Below, piece after piece: positions 1 through 9,839 of a DNA stretch of 64,000 nt. The translations under genes were made by a program, and so were the position numbers. The notes beneath the pieces were generated by a model. The model was given only the letters and a program-made list of their open reading frames with translations, did no database searches and was not told the origin of the DNA. Source of the stretch: Brachionus koreanus (Eukaryota; Rotifera; Eurotatoria; Ploima; Brachionidae); contig PJRA01000555.1 of assembly GCA_016987375.1 (NCBI GenBank), forward strand, positions 1,085,316-1,149,315. The letters are read 5' to 3'. Within the stretch, counting starts at the first letter, position 1. Each line of letters begins with the position of its first letter.

Positions 1-115
1 CTTTTTTTTTTCTTATAGCTACCATAGCCAGACTAAAGCTAGTAGTCTCGCTCCGCAGGTATCCTGCTGTAGCTTATCATTATTATATTATTATTATTAT
101 TATTTGATTTTTATT
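1..115 (+). repeat. Probable retroelement 3' end: hairpins followed by a (TTA)n tail
   Basis: The stretch is richer in GC than its surroundings. It holds two short stem-loops (AGACTA..TAGTCT near 32-51 and GCAGG.TA.CCTGC near 56-68) followed directly by a TTA/ATT microsatellite at about 80-103. Hairpin plus tandem A/T tail is the form of several other retroelement 3' ends in this window (22985, 31960, 45985, 63212). The start lies outside the window. No coding sequence is visible here. Confidence 0.4.
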
Positions 116-745
116 AGAATATAATTTTTTTTCATTGAAAAAAATTAAAGAAACGAGTCAAATAAAATGGGTCGAAAAGATTCTCAGATAAAAGTTGGTA
201 ATTAACAATTTATTTCAAATGATTTAGATGAGAACAATTGAAAGAAATGAAACTTAGATGACTTAAAGAACAGATTAAAATATTACTGGGATTTAAAAAG
301 GCCAAAAAGAAGAAAATTAGAAAAATTCATAAATTTTCTCAAATAAAATTTATTCTAATTTTCCCTAATTTTTTATTTAATTGATCGTAAAAAAATTACG
401 GACTATTAAATAAATTAAGAAAATTCAAGTCAAATATATTTTATTTTGTTTAAGTCAGAAATGATAAAAATGCTTTGCATTGTTTTGCGCATTTAGGTCT
501 CTTGACAATTTTAGTAGGAGAAAAATTTATATTTAATTTGGGAATGCTTTTTTCAGAAAATTAATTCAAAAATTAAAAGAAAGGAAGCTAATTCTTCACA
601 GAACAATACCTTGTGAGAGCAAGGATTAATGAATTGTATTGATTTGAATAAAAGAAAACGTAGGCAAAAATGCATTATAATAATTAATTTAAAAGCCAGC
701 GCATCTTAGCTTTTTTTGTGTAATCGAAAATATTGCCAAGATAAT
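116..745. other. Intergenic, nothing recognisable
   Basis: AT-rich sequence upstream of the first gene. I see no ORF, RNA gene or repeat match here. Confidence 0.5.
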
Positions 746-1928
746 ATGATAAAAATCTTCGTAATACTTGTATTATGTTTCAGTTTGAAATCGGCCGAAA
801 CTGAACACTCAAACCTAATCAAACAAGTAATTTTGCGTTTGCATAAAACTTTGGAATTTTTTGAACAGGACTACGAGTCAGTGAATCTCGATGGTCTGTA
901 TGGAATTCGAATCTCCCAAGGAGTATTCATCAATTTGTCTCATAAGGCTAAATCAAACTGGTTCTATCAATCAATAAAAAAGCCTATACTTAATCTGTCT
1001 CATCGAATTAGCTTTTTAGCTAATAAAGTCTATTTCAATCTATTCAGCTTGTCCATTGACTATGTTGAAAATTTCAAAAGACTGGTGGATAGACCGTACA
1101 TGTCTAAGACAAAAATACGGACAGGTCTACTTCAAGACAAATTTTTACAAGTTAATTTCAACAAAAATGATAGCTTCAATGAGAAATTGAGTGATGAGTG
1201 CTATTTGGAATTGCTAAATGGCCGTCATGGCGATCCAATTGAGCCACAATGCTTTGAATTTTACACAACAGACGGCACTTCGGGCTACTCTTTGACCCAT
1301 CAGCTCTTGTTTTTCATGATAGCTGATAATATTGACCGATTTGGCGATGTTTCTGTTCAATTGTTGGATTTTTTATTACAAGAAAATACGATTAACAAAA
1401 ATATGGCCTCTTATTTGGCCAAACAAAAAGACAATGATTTGAAAAGTCAAATTTTCAGGTATTTTTGTACAAGAGTTTACTACGATGCTGATAATATGTT
1501 CAAAAAATTTACAAATGCTAATGATTTTAAACAAGATCTTTTTATCGAGCAAAGTATTTTTTAAAGTTAAAGAAAATTTTATTTTTTTATATTTTTTTTC
1601 TAAGTTGTTTTGTGTGGATCGCTGGGATTTGAGGAATTTTTTAAAATAGAATGGCTCGAAATTATTTTTTCATTTCAGAATCAAAATGGATGTTTCAAGT
1701 AGAATTATTAAAATATTAAAGAAAAAAATTAAATTTTTTCATATTAAAAGCCAACGGGAAAATAACTTTGATTTAGATTTGAAAAATGTGGCCTTTGACA
1801 GAGTGTTGAATGCGATTAATTCAAAGAGAATGAAACGCTATGACAGTATAATGAAAGATGGATGCTCGTCTCATCAGACTGGATTGGCTTTGGCTTATTT
1901 TTCTTTAATGTTTGAATATTTGCTTTAA
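746..1928 (+). CDS. C16orf89-like (UPF0764) secreted protein
   Basis: Three exons: 746-1553, 1605-1698 and 1751-1928, giving 359 residues. The start MIKIFVILVLCFSLKSAE is a signal peptide; an ATG-less upstream extension in the same frame is ignored. The 51- and 52-nt introns join in frame (phases 1 and 2), and the short middle exon restores the family signature CGSLGFEEF, EWLEII and NQNGCF. The end reads KDGCSSHQTGLA, again as in vertebrate C16orf89. A Cys/Tyr-rich segment, FYTTDGTSGYSLTHQLLFF, lies near residue 180. Molecular function of the family is unknown; the human protein is secreted and mainly thyroid-expressed. The 746 start is chosen because only it exposes the signal peptide. A possible AATAAA-type signal lies just past the stop. 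Confidence 0.88.
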
Positions 1929-2888
1929 ATTCTTTTTTTTTCTAAGAAAAGTTTAATAAAAAATATTTAAAAAAAAAAGCTTTATTGATCAGCTATTAAA
2001 GACGGTGGCTAATATTTCTGTCAATCTATACAGCTTAATTAGTGAATTAAAAATTAATCTTATAAAAAAATTTAAAGTTTTTAAAGTTTTGGTCTCATTA
2101 AATCTATTTAAATTCAAGAATAAAAAAAAATAAATCGTTGATGGTTCATGATTTTATGAATTGTTTTTAAAGCCACTAAGCTAATAATTTTTCCCCTCAG
2201 ATTATTAACTTTTTTAAATTTTTTAAATGTCTCAGAGTATTAAACATTCCTTTGCCATTATTAATTTTACTTTAGATATTACAAAATAATGTCTTGTTAA
2301 TATTACAAAAAAGGAGAAAAATTATCTAAAAAAAAAGTATACAGTGTTACAAATAAAAATGGAAGGAAATGTAAAGGGAAAACCTTTTCTCAATGTTCCA
2401 GCCATTGACTTAACACTTACCAAACATTATACTAATTTTACCGCATAATTTTGGGGAAAAAAAAGGGTAATTTTTTGGTGTATTTTTAAACAAATAACAC
2501 TAGAAAAGCACAAAGATTAATAAATATCTAGTTTAATTAATTTTCTGAAAAAAATTAAAATTTTTTTTTTATAATTTGTGAATTGATGTAACATAATTAT
2601 TTTATTGATTAAAAAAATTGAGTTTTTAATTAGAATCAATTTTAAATTCAAATTAAAAAATTATTTTATTTTTTTTCAGAGATTCACAGTGAAAAATCAA
2701 CTAAAATTCAAGAAAAGTAAATTGTTTCGAACCAGAGGAAGAAAATTTTTCTTATAAATTAATCTTTTTTAAAAAATGTAAATTTTTTATTTTTAAAAGA
2801 CAAAAATGAGAGCAATTTGTTTTTTACTAAATTAAATAAAGAATAAAATTTAAAATTTGAATTTTATTAATTTTGTAACAAAAAAAAA
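1929..2888. other. Intergenic, no gene seen
   Basis: AT-rich spacer between two genes in the same direction. No convincing ORF. One short in-frame stretch around 1995-2060 vaguely resembles part of exon 1 of the preceding gene, but too weakly to annotate. Confidence 0.5.
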
Positions 2889-5800
2889 ATGGGTAAAAAC
2901 AAGCAACCAAATGTGGTTTCGTCCAAAAAGCCGGACTTTCAAAAAGTTAAATTTAAAGTGGGTAAAAAACTGCCAAAAAACTTGAATGAAACACGTGCCA
3001 CTTTCAAAGCAAAGACATTGATCATAAAACAACAGTTTCAAGAAAAAGAAGGTCCCGTATCACATAGAAATCTAACATGGAAAGAACTACTCGCTCATTT
3101 GGGACATCTTAATCAATCTGTCAAGCTTGACGCGCTCAACAGTCTCAGAGAAATGATTGTTCAAAATGAAGAATTGATTCGTCTTGAATTTTCCACCTTA
3201 CTGGAAAACGTTTGTCCTCTATTCACTGATCGTGAATACAAAGTCAGAGAAAATGCCATCAATCTGTTCAAGACTCTGATTCTGCTGCCAATTTTCTCAA
3301 AATCCCAAGTCTTAAAACCTTTTTACAATTTGATTACAGTCTATCTGTCATGCGCTATGACACACATTTCAGACAATATAAAGTACAGCTCTTTAAAAAT
3401 TTTGGACATTTTATGCGATCATCTGCCTCAATTGGTCAAGTTGAACGCTTATACAATATTCGACAATTTTGTCGAGCAAATATCCAAAGCTAGTGTTAAA
3501 AACGACTCTAAACGAGTGTTGAAAAATGATCCACTTAAATTTTCGTCCACTCAGTCATGGCGATTCAATGTTCTAACCAGGCTGCACAAATTTCTATCAA
3601 TTATTTCCAAAGACTACACAAATTCAAATAGTGAAGAAGAAAACCGAGTTTTGCAAACAAACACATGGATTTTGAACTTTGACCACTTTAACACAAAACC
3701 TGTCTGCCTGTCCATATGCAAAAAAATAACTAATAAAAAAAATGTCATGGATTTAGATGAGTTCTATAGACATTATTTAAAAATAGTAGCTCCTTTATTA
3801 ATTGACTGTTGGATCGAAGCTAGACCAGATAAAAGTGAATTAATAAACAAAAAAATAAAAAATTTATTTTATTAATTGAATATTTTAGACTACATTGAAA
3901 CAAATGAGTCTTTGTCAATAATGTTTTTGGTAATGAGCATTTTAAATTTGATGATGGATTATTTAAAATTGACTGTAGAACATTTGGCACAATTTATTAG
4001 AGTAAAATTTAGATTTTAAATTTATTTAGGAAAAAAAATTTTTTTTTTTTTAGATACCCAAGTCTAGTTCAGTCATTGAGTATATTGAAGGCTTATTTTT
4101 GGCCGAGTATCCGTTCATTTTGGCTGAGAATTTCGAACTCGAAAATGATCAGAATAAAAAATTGTCTAATGATCAGGTTTTATTTAGAAAAAAAATAAAA
4201 AAATTTCATTTGAAAATTAATTTTTTTTTAGATATCGGTGAAAAGTCTAAATTTGCTAATTAGTAAATTTAGTTCAAGCTCTTTTCTTTTGATTAGTGAA
4301 GAAAAGTGTCTGGAAATTTTGAGCTATTGCATTAAATCAATGGAGTCAACTTTTTCTAACAAAACAAACGAACTTCAAATTTTAATTAAAATATGCCAAA
4401 AAATTTTTTCCAATTTTCAAGATTCAAGTTAGTGAAAAGTTTTTAATTTAAAAATTTATTTAAAATTTTTTTTCTTCAAGATATTTTGAAGCCTTTTTTG
4501 AATTGCTTGCTAAAAATGCTAGACTCGGATGAAAAAGCTTGGTCTAACAAATATGCTGTCTTTGAATTTCTTAGTCAAGAGTTTACACATAACCAAAACA
4601 TATGCATGTAATTAATAGGATATTTTGGACCAGTTTATTTTTCAAATTTATTTATTTTTAGGCTAAACAATTCTTACATAGTGTTTTTCAATCAATTGTT
4701 AAAATTCTTGCTAGTTAATTTGAAAGAGAAAAAGTACGATCATGTAGAATATTTGGTTGATTGGACACGCAATCTTTTGATCAAAAAATTACAATGTGAC
4801 ACTATATTAAAATCACTAGAAAATGAGTACATAAATATAGTGAATTTGGCCGATTTTAAAAATAAAGATCTTGATCCCAACATGCATAAAAAGATTATTG
4901 AATTAGTCAATTGGTTGCCTAGGATCAATCGTTACTTGTTCACCAAATTGGCTTTTTTAATCCTAAGCAATAGTCTGACTTTTTTTAACACCAATCAACT
5001 TTTGCATATTCTCAAAAACAAGTTGTTTTTTTTTTTTTATTTTATTTTTTATTTAATTAAAAATTTGATTTAGAATGGAATCAGAATCATGCGATCAAAA
5101 TGATTATTTAATGTTTTTGCTTCACTTGTTTAATGGTCATTCTAGCTTTGAGCTTATTCATGAAACTAGATCCAATGTAGCTGGTGAATTTTTTATTTTT
5201 CAAAAAGAAGAAAAATTCAAGTTTCATGCCGAACTTTGTCAGGTATTATTTTGTTTTTTGCATATATTTAATCAATTTTAATTAATTATTTAAATGATCT
5301 ACAAAAATTAGATAGTGAATATCTGATTAATTTTATTTAGAAGAGAAAAAATTAGTATTTTACAAATATTTTTTTTATGTTTATGAGTTAACTGTAATTT
5401 ATTACTTCATGTATTAATTTTTGGCTTTTCAAATGAAAAATGAAAATTTCGGTTGAAAAGTAAGTTATGTGCTCTTCAAAAAAAAAAACACAGTTAAAAT
5501 CAGCCTTTAGCTAAAGTAAAAATATAATAATGTGGAAAAAGACAAATTCTTGGACATCACATTGGACTCAAAACTGACATTGTGAAATTTCATACAAAAC
5601 TTCCAGTACAAAAAGTAAAAAATCTTATAACATATGTTCTAATAGTCATAAATTTATTCTGCAGATGAAACAAAGTGAAACAACTGTTGTTTCACCTATT
5701 GTGCAATTTGTGCAAAATTCCACTCAATATAATAATATTGAAAATAAATCGCAATCAATTTGCACAGATTTTGCAGACTTGCACAATAGGTGAAACAACA

Positions 5801-7445
5801 GTTGTTTTACTTTGTTTCATCTGCAGAATAAATTTATGACTATTAGAACATATGTTATAAGATTTTTTATTTTTTGTACTGGAAGTTTTGTATTAGTTTT
5901 GTTTGTTAGTTTTAAATGTTAGTTTTTCACAATGCCCTCAAAACTAAGATTTGGTCCAATGGCAAATGAATTAATAGAGCGTTATAACTCAAGACTGAAT
6001 GTTACAAAATATCTTTCAACTAAGACATAGGGCTCAAAATCACTAACACTTTACAAATCCCTGATAGGATCAATATTGGATTATTCTTTTCCTTGTTTAA
6101 ATTCATAAACTAATATCAAAAAAATAGAAGTAATTCAAAATTAAGCAGTTCGATCTATACTTAAACTAAAAATTAAATAAAAATTTATTCGATCATTTGT
6201 CAAATTTTAAAAAGTCAAATTTATAAAAAGAACGTCAAATATTCACCAAAAAAATGAGAAAAAAATTTTATTAAAAAGTAAAGAAGGTTAAACATATTTT
6301 GCCAATGCTTAGGCTGTTTTTCTGTGTCTCTCAGCACTTCCGACTTGACCCAAAGTTAGACACCAAGATTCTTTAGGAAACTCATCAAATAGACATTCGC
6401 TTTCTAAAGTCCATTTATTTTTCTCGTGCGACTGAAAGAAAGGACTAAGCTCCATTCCAAACTGACGGGGTCTAAACTATATTTTTAATAAAAAAAAATG
6501 ATAATGAAGGAGCATTAGCTCGATACAGAAAACAAATGAATAATGGTATTCTACTTGCATAAAAGATATCTGTATCCAGCTAGTGCTCCTTAGGAATAAA
6601 ATATCAAATTAAAAAAAAAAAGACACTCTTAACCGAATTTCATGATTACATATTTGTTGATGACAAAATATTTAAATTTATTTTGCAGATCATTTGATTG
6701 ATTCAAAAGATCAATTAAATACCATCCCTTAGCTTTTTATCTAATAATTAAAATAAAAAAGGAATTGGAATTGTTTATTTCAAGTCATAAAAACAGTGAT
6801 TTAATAATAAATGTTCTATTGTCTAGTTCAGTTCCCATTTTGAATAAGATAGAAAAAGGCGTTTTTACTACGACCCTATTCGGGAGTTTGTGTCTAATTT
6901 CTCAAATAGACGACATATCAAATTTGTCACAAACATATGATAACATAATAACTGTATGGCTGGGAAACTCGTTTTATTGGATTGCAACCAAATATTTTGA
7001 ACTTAGGAGCAACCCGGGCTTCGGTCAAGAGTCCAATTTGGCTTGTGTTGACAAGTTGTTCAGAAAATCGGTGGACGTTATTTGCAAAAATGACAAAATT
7101 ATCAATGACTGCATAGTACAGATAGCAAATATGCTAAATTTATGTAATTTTTTTTTCTAATCATAGATCTTTGTGTTCATTATTTTTTAATCTTAGCAAA
7201 TGATCTAAACAATATCAAAAATGTGCTTTTGATAATAAACTTTTTTATGAAAAATTATTCAACTAAGCTGAGTCCATCTATTTTTTTATTCGAAAACATA
7301 CTTAACGTATTCCAGGTAAGCCAAAAACAAAAAAACAAAATTAAAACTTTTTGATATTTTTTATAATTAAAAGAAATTAAATGAGACCGATTTTATATGG
7401 TGGCATGAATACACTCATTTGATTAAAACTCTAAAAAAAGAATAA
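2889..7445 (+). CDS. TEX10: TEX10/IPI1-like pre-rRNA processing protein
   Basis: Ten exons: 2889-3834, 3889-4001, 4054-4176, 4232-4427, 4481-4607, 4662-5021, 5074-5242, 6762-7143, 7197-7315, 7374-7445. They join in frame to 868 residues (human TEX10 is about 930). The N-terminus is Lys-rich (GKNKQPN.., KVKFKVGKKLPKNLNETRAT), as in yeast Ipi1 and TEX10. Armadillo/HEAT-like helical repeats follow (LAHLGHLNQSVKLDALNSLR; FTDREYKVRENAINLFK). The conserved DEFYRHYLKIVAPLLIDCW closes exon 1. By family knowledge it acts in the nucleolus with PELP1, WDR18, SENP3 and LAS1L (the rixosome) in ITS2 processing. All introns are 52-58 nt except 5243-6761, which holds a LINE relic and a foldback element. The last exon (24 codons) is the least certain. 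Confidence 0.87.
5500..6540 (+). mobile_element. LINE relic interrupted by a foldback element
   Basis: Inside intron 7 of the TEX10-like gene. Before the foldback the frame reads EKDKFLDITLDSKLT. After it come RFGPMANELIERYNSRLN and LYKSLIGSILDYSFPCLNS, both with stop codons nearby. These align closely with the LINE remnant at 50416-50753 (minus strand), which has LYKSLIGSILDYNFPCLNS, so both are the C-terminal part of one non-LTR reverse transcriptase family. The 3' end near 6507 reads GGAGCATTAGCTCGATACAG, which recurs at 63212 and, inverted, at 6561-6590. Confidence 0.75.
5576..5937. mobile_element. Foldback (MITE-like) element with about 120-bp inverted arms
   Basis: Left arm about 5576-5703 and right arm about 5778-5937 are near-perfect reverse complements, including TTCTGCAGATGAAACAAAG / CTTTGTTTCATCTGCAGAA. 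The termini are GACATTGTGAAA and TTTCACAATGCCC. They are flanked by TCAAAACT on both sides (5568-5575 and 5938-5945), an 8-bp candidate target-site duplication typical of hAT elements. The element splits a LINE reading frame. No coding capacity. A decayed relative lies at 23345-23440. Confidence 0.8.
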
Positions 7446-7750
7446 AATATTAAATAAAAATTACTCTGCAATATAATTGTCTAAGTCCTTTTTTAATTTT
7501 AATTAATTATTTTTTTTTCAATAAAAAAAATTCGATAATTAATAATTAATTTTTTTAATCTAATTTTAAATAATAAATTTTTAGATTATATACTCGCACT
7601 TTTCAAAGTCAATTGAATTACTTTGCTTATTTTTAACTAAAATATATGTTTATGAAGTAAATTAAATTAGTAAGCAATATTGGTTTGCACTCCATTTCAT
7701 TTTTCATTTTATTGATTTCCAATTTAATTTTTATAGTATTTATTGTTTAA

Positions 7751-7798
7751 TCTCTATTTCTGTATGGATCTAAATGCTGGGGAATGACTGAGAGAGAG
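7751..7798 (+). mobile_element. Short LINE reverse transcriptase relic
   Basis: The frame reads SLFLYGSKCWGMTERE, the FLYGSECWT-type block found downstream of the catalytic core in many non-LTR reverse transcriptases. The flanks are decayed. Confidence 0.55.
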
Positions 7799-7812
7799 TG
7801 AGAGAAATTTAT

Positions 7813-8201
7813 GACTGTGTATTAAAATAGCAATGATCAAAATAAGACAATCAAAATAAAAAAAAAAATAGACAAAAAACATAATTGATTTGAATGCTTC
7901 AAAATGACATAAATCAATTTAAAATGATCAAAATAACATAACAGTAAAATAGTAAACAAAATTTATTATTTTTTACACATTTTCAGGTATCTTAAACAAT
8001 CACCCTTTAATTTATCACTTATTGGATTCACTGAAGAACCAACAAAATAAAATGAAAAACAATTTATTAAAATTAAGAACCGGGAAATTCAAAGTGTGTT
8101 AAAAGTGAAAAAATTCTATCATGAAAATTTTGGCAAGTTATGATCGAAATAAGATATTGGAGACGATTAAAGAATTAAGTTTATTATAAACAAAAAAATA
8201 A
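7813..8201. repeat. Dispersed repeat, copy 1 (partner at 54661-55376)
   Basis: Two blocks, 7813-7882 and 7983-8201, match 54661-54735 and 55160-55376 at high identity. Shared landmarks are GACTGTGTATTAAAATAG at the left and AAGAACCGGGAA, GTTATGATCGAAATAAG and GGAGACGATTAAAG in the right block. In this copy the blocks are about 100 bp apart. In the other copy a reverse transcriptase fragment lies between them. The ends therefore mark one transposable unit, here internally deleted. Confidence 0.75.
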
Positions 8202-8854
8202 TTGATTAATTGACAATTTATTTTTCTTTATTATTATGATTGTGTCATTATGAACATTTTTATTTTGAACTTGTCATTTTACAGGTAATGTTATTTTAAG
8301 TACTCTATTTTGATATTGTGTCTTTATGAGCATTTTATTTTAAACAATGTCATTTTGATAATTTACCATATTTGTAACGATATTTTTTTTTACCTAAAAA
8401 AAATACTGTAATCTTTTAGCCCTAGAAGAGATGTACAATAAAACAATGCCAGATATGAAAAATAGGCAGCAGAAGTTTTGAGTGACATGGACTTGCATTT
8501 AGAATACTAACTGGCAGAATTCTTCAGCTTTTTGAATCTCAGCAAATTCTTGTTCCTATTTATCAATAATATATTTGCCAGAAAGCTTCCCTTGAATGAT
8601 TGTTTCATCATCCACTTTAAAAAAAATCTTCTGATGTATCAAATAATTTCAATATTTTGTAGTTATAATACTTGGCTTTAAATCCATCAAAAAGTTGCTT
8701 CTTTTCTGATTTATATTTGAAACGTAATTAGTGTTAGAAATTGAGACAACTATAGATACTCTTACCAGACTGGCTAATTGTACATTAATTTAATTTTATC
8801 ATCCTTTTTCTTATATTCTTAATATTCTTTTTTTTTCTCTTTTATATATAAAAT

Positions 8855-8935
8855 TTTATATTCAATTTTTAAGTAACAGTTGTGTTAAAATGAATGCATA
8901 AGCCATTCGGACAAACCTTTGACCCCACAAATTTT
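8855..8935. repeat. Short dispersed repeat, copy 1
   Basis: Shares TAAGCCATTCGGACAAACCT or its near-identical flank with 18585-18650. The upstream CAATTTTTA.GTAACA and TTG.GTT.AAA stretches also match. Probably the end of an unidentified element. Confidence 0.55.
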
Positions 8936-9173
8936 ATTTTAAATAATAATAAATTCTGTTATAAATTATTCAACAATGAGGCCAGCAATTAATATTAGTG
9001 ACATTAAGTCAAGTTTTGTGAATTTTATGAATTTCAACATTTACCAAAATCATAAATTGTAGTCAGACAATTTTTGACTGCGACAAAATTTAAATCTTAA
9101 TGAATTTTGTTTTAATTTAAAGCTGAAAAATTTGTTCTTAATTCTTTATTATATTTTTTTTTCGCTATTGCCT

Positions 9174-9480
9174 CCTCGTGGAACATAGTGTCATTCCTTT
9201 CAATTTCCACTCAAATCGATCCTGTACCCTTGCTTCTTCCCATGTCATTTTCAATTCAGTGGGCTCTTAAGTGAATGTTGGCTTACATATAAATGCTGGT
9301 ATACGTGTTAGCTTCATTCTAAGTACGGTCCAAGCCACCATATTCTTTTAATTTTTATGCATTGACTTATTTGTTCGGACTTTGTCCTTGTGTATTGCGT
9401 TAGACACTATTTCAGTCGAGTGTATTCTACGAATCTTCTTTAGGCATTCAACCTCAAAGGTGTTCAATGACTGACTCGTG
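9174..9480 (-). mobile_element. LINE relic, C-terminus of reverse transcriptase
   Basis: Read on the minus strand from 9480: FEVECLKKIRRIH, then MVAWTVLRMKLTRIPA, then TWEEARVQDRFEWK and GMTLCSTRR. These correspond in order to the C-terminal blocks of a common LINE class (CLRRILRI; WLGHVLRM..RIP; W.EA..QDR..W; VAALCS.R). There are in-frame stops, so it is dead. Confidence 0.7.
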
Positions 9481-9839
9481 ATTTGTATAAAAATTTTTTT
9501 TATTTAGAAAAAAATAAAAATATTAATGAAAATTTTCTAGATCATTTAAAAAATAAAATTTTTCTTTTTTTAATTTGACATTTCAGATTTAGAAATTATA
9601 GTTTTCAAGTCTTCATGATCGAAATTTAAAATTCTAAAAACTAGGCAATAAATAATATTATTTTTTCTAATTGAGCTGTCTAGCGCAAGAGGAAATAGAC
9701 GATTGGACGGAATTTAGGCTAATACCAAGATTTCAAATTATGATAATTTGCAATTAACAATTCAAAAGTAAATTTCAACATTTATTTATAGATTAATTTT
9801 ATATTTCGTATTCATTTATAAGACTATTCTCAAAATAGA

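Larger units (their letters stand above)
7446..9839. other. Repeat-rich intergenic region
   Basis: Contains a short LINE relic at 7751-7798, the two-part dispersed repeat at 7813-8201, degenerate ATTTTGATnnTGTCATT-type motifs at 8227-8370, a dispersed repeat at 8855-8935 and a minus-strand LINE C-terminus at 9174-9480. I see no host gene. The 8380-8760 part has short minus-strand reading frames broken by stops that I cannot assign. Confidence 0.6.

Noticed and set aside
1671..1678. TTTCATTTCAG as an acceptor starting an exon at 1679 in the C16orf89-like gene
   Set aside because: Using the AG at 1604 instead gives a continuous CGSLGFEEF...NQNGCF peptide that spans this site and matches the family, so the site is coding.
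1995..2060. Possible duplicated exon of the C16orf89-like gene
   Set aside because: VANISVNLYSLISEL-like translation resembles LANKVYFNLFSLSIDY only weakly and over about 13 residues.
6689..6735. TTTTGCAG at 6688 as the start of TEX10 exon 8
   Set aside because: All three frames meet a stop before the open frame at 6762, and the phase from the previous exon does not fit.
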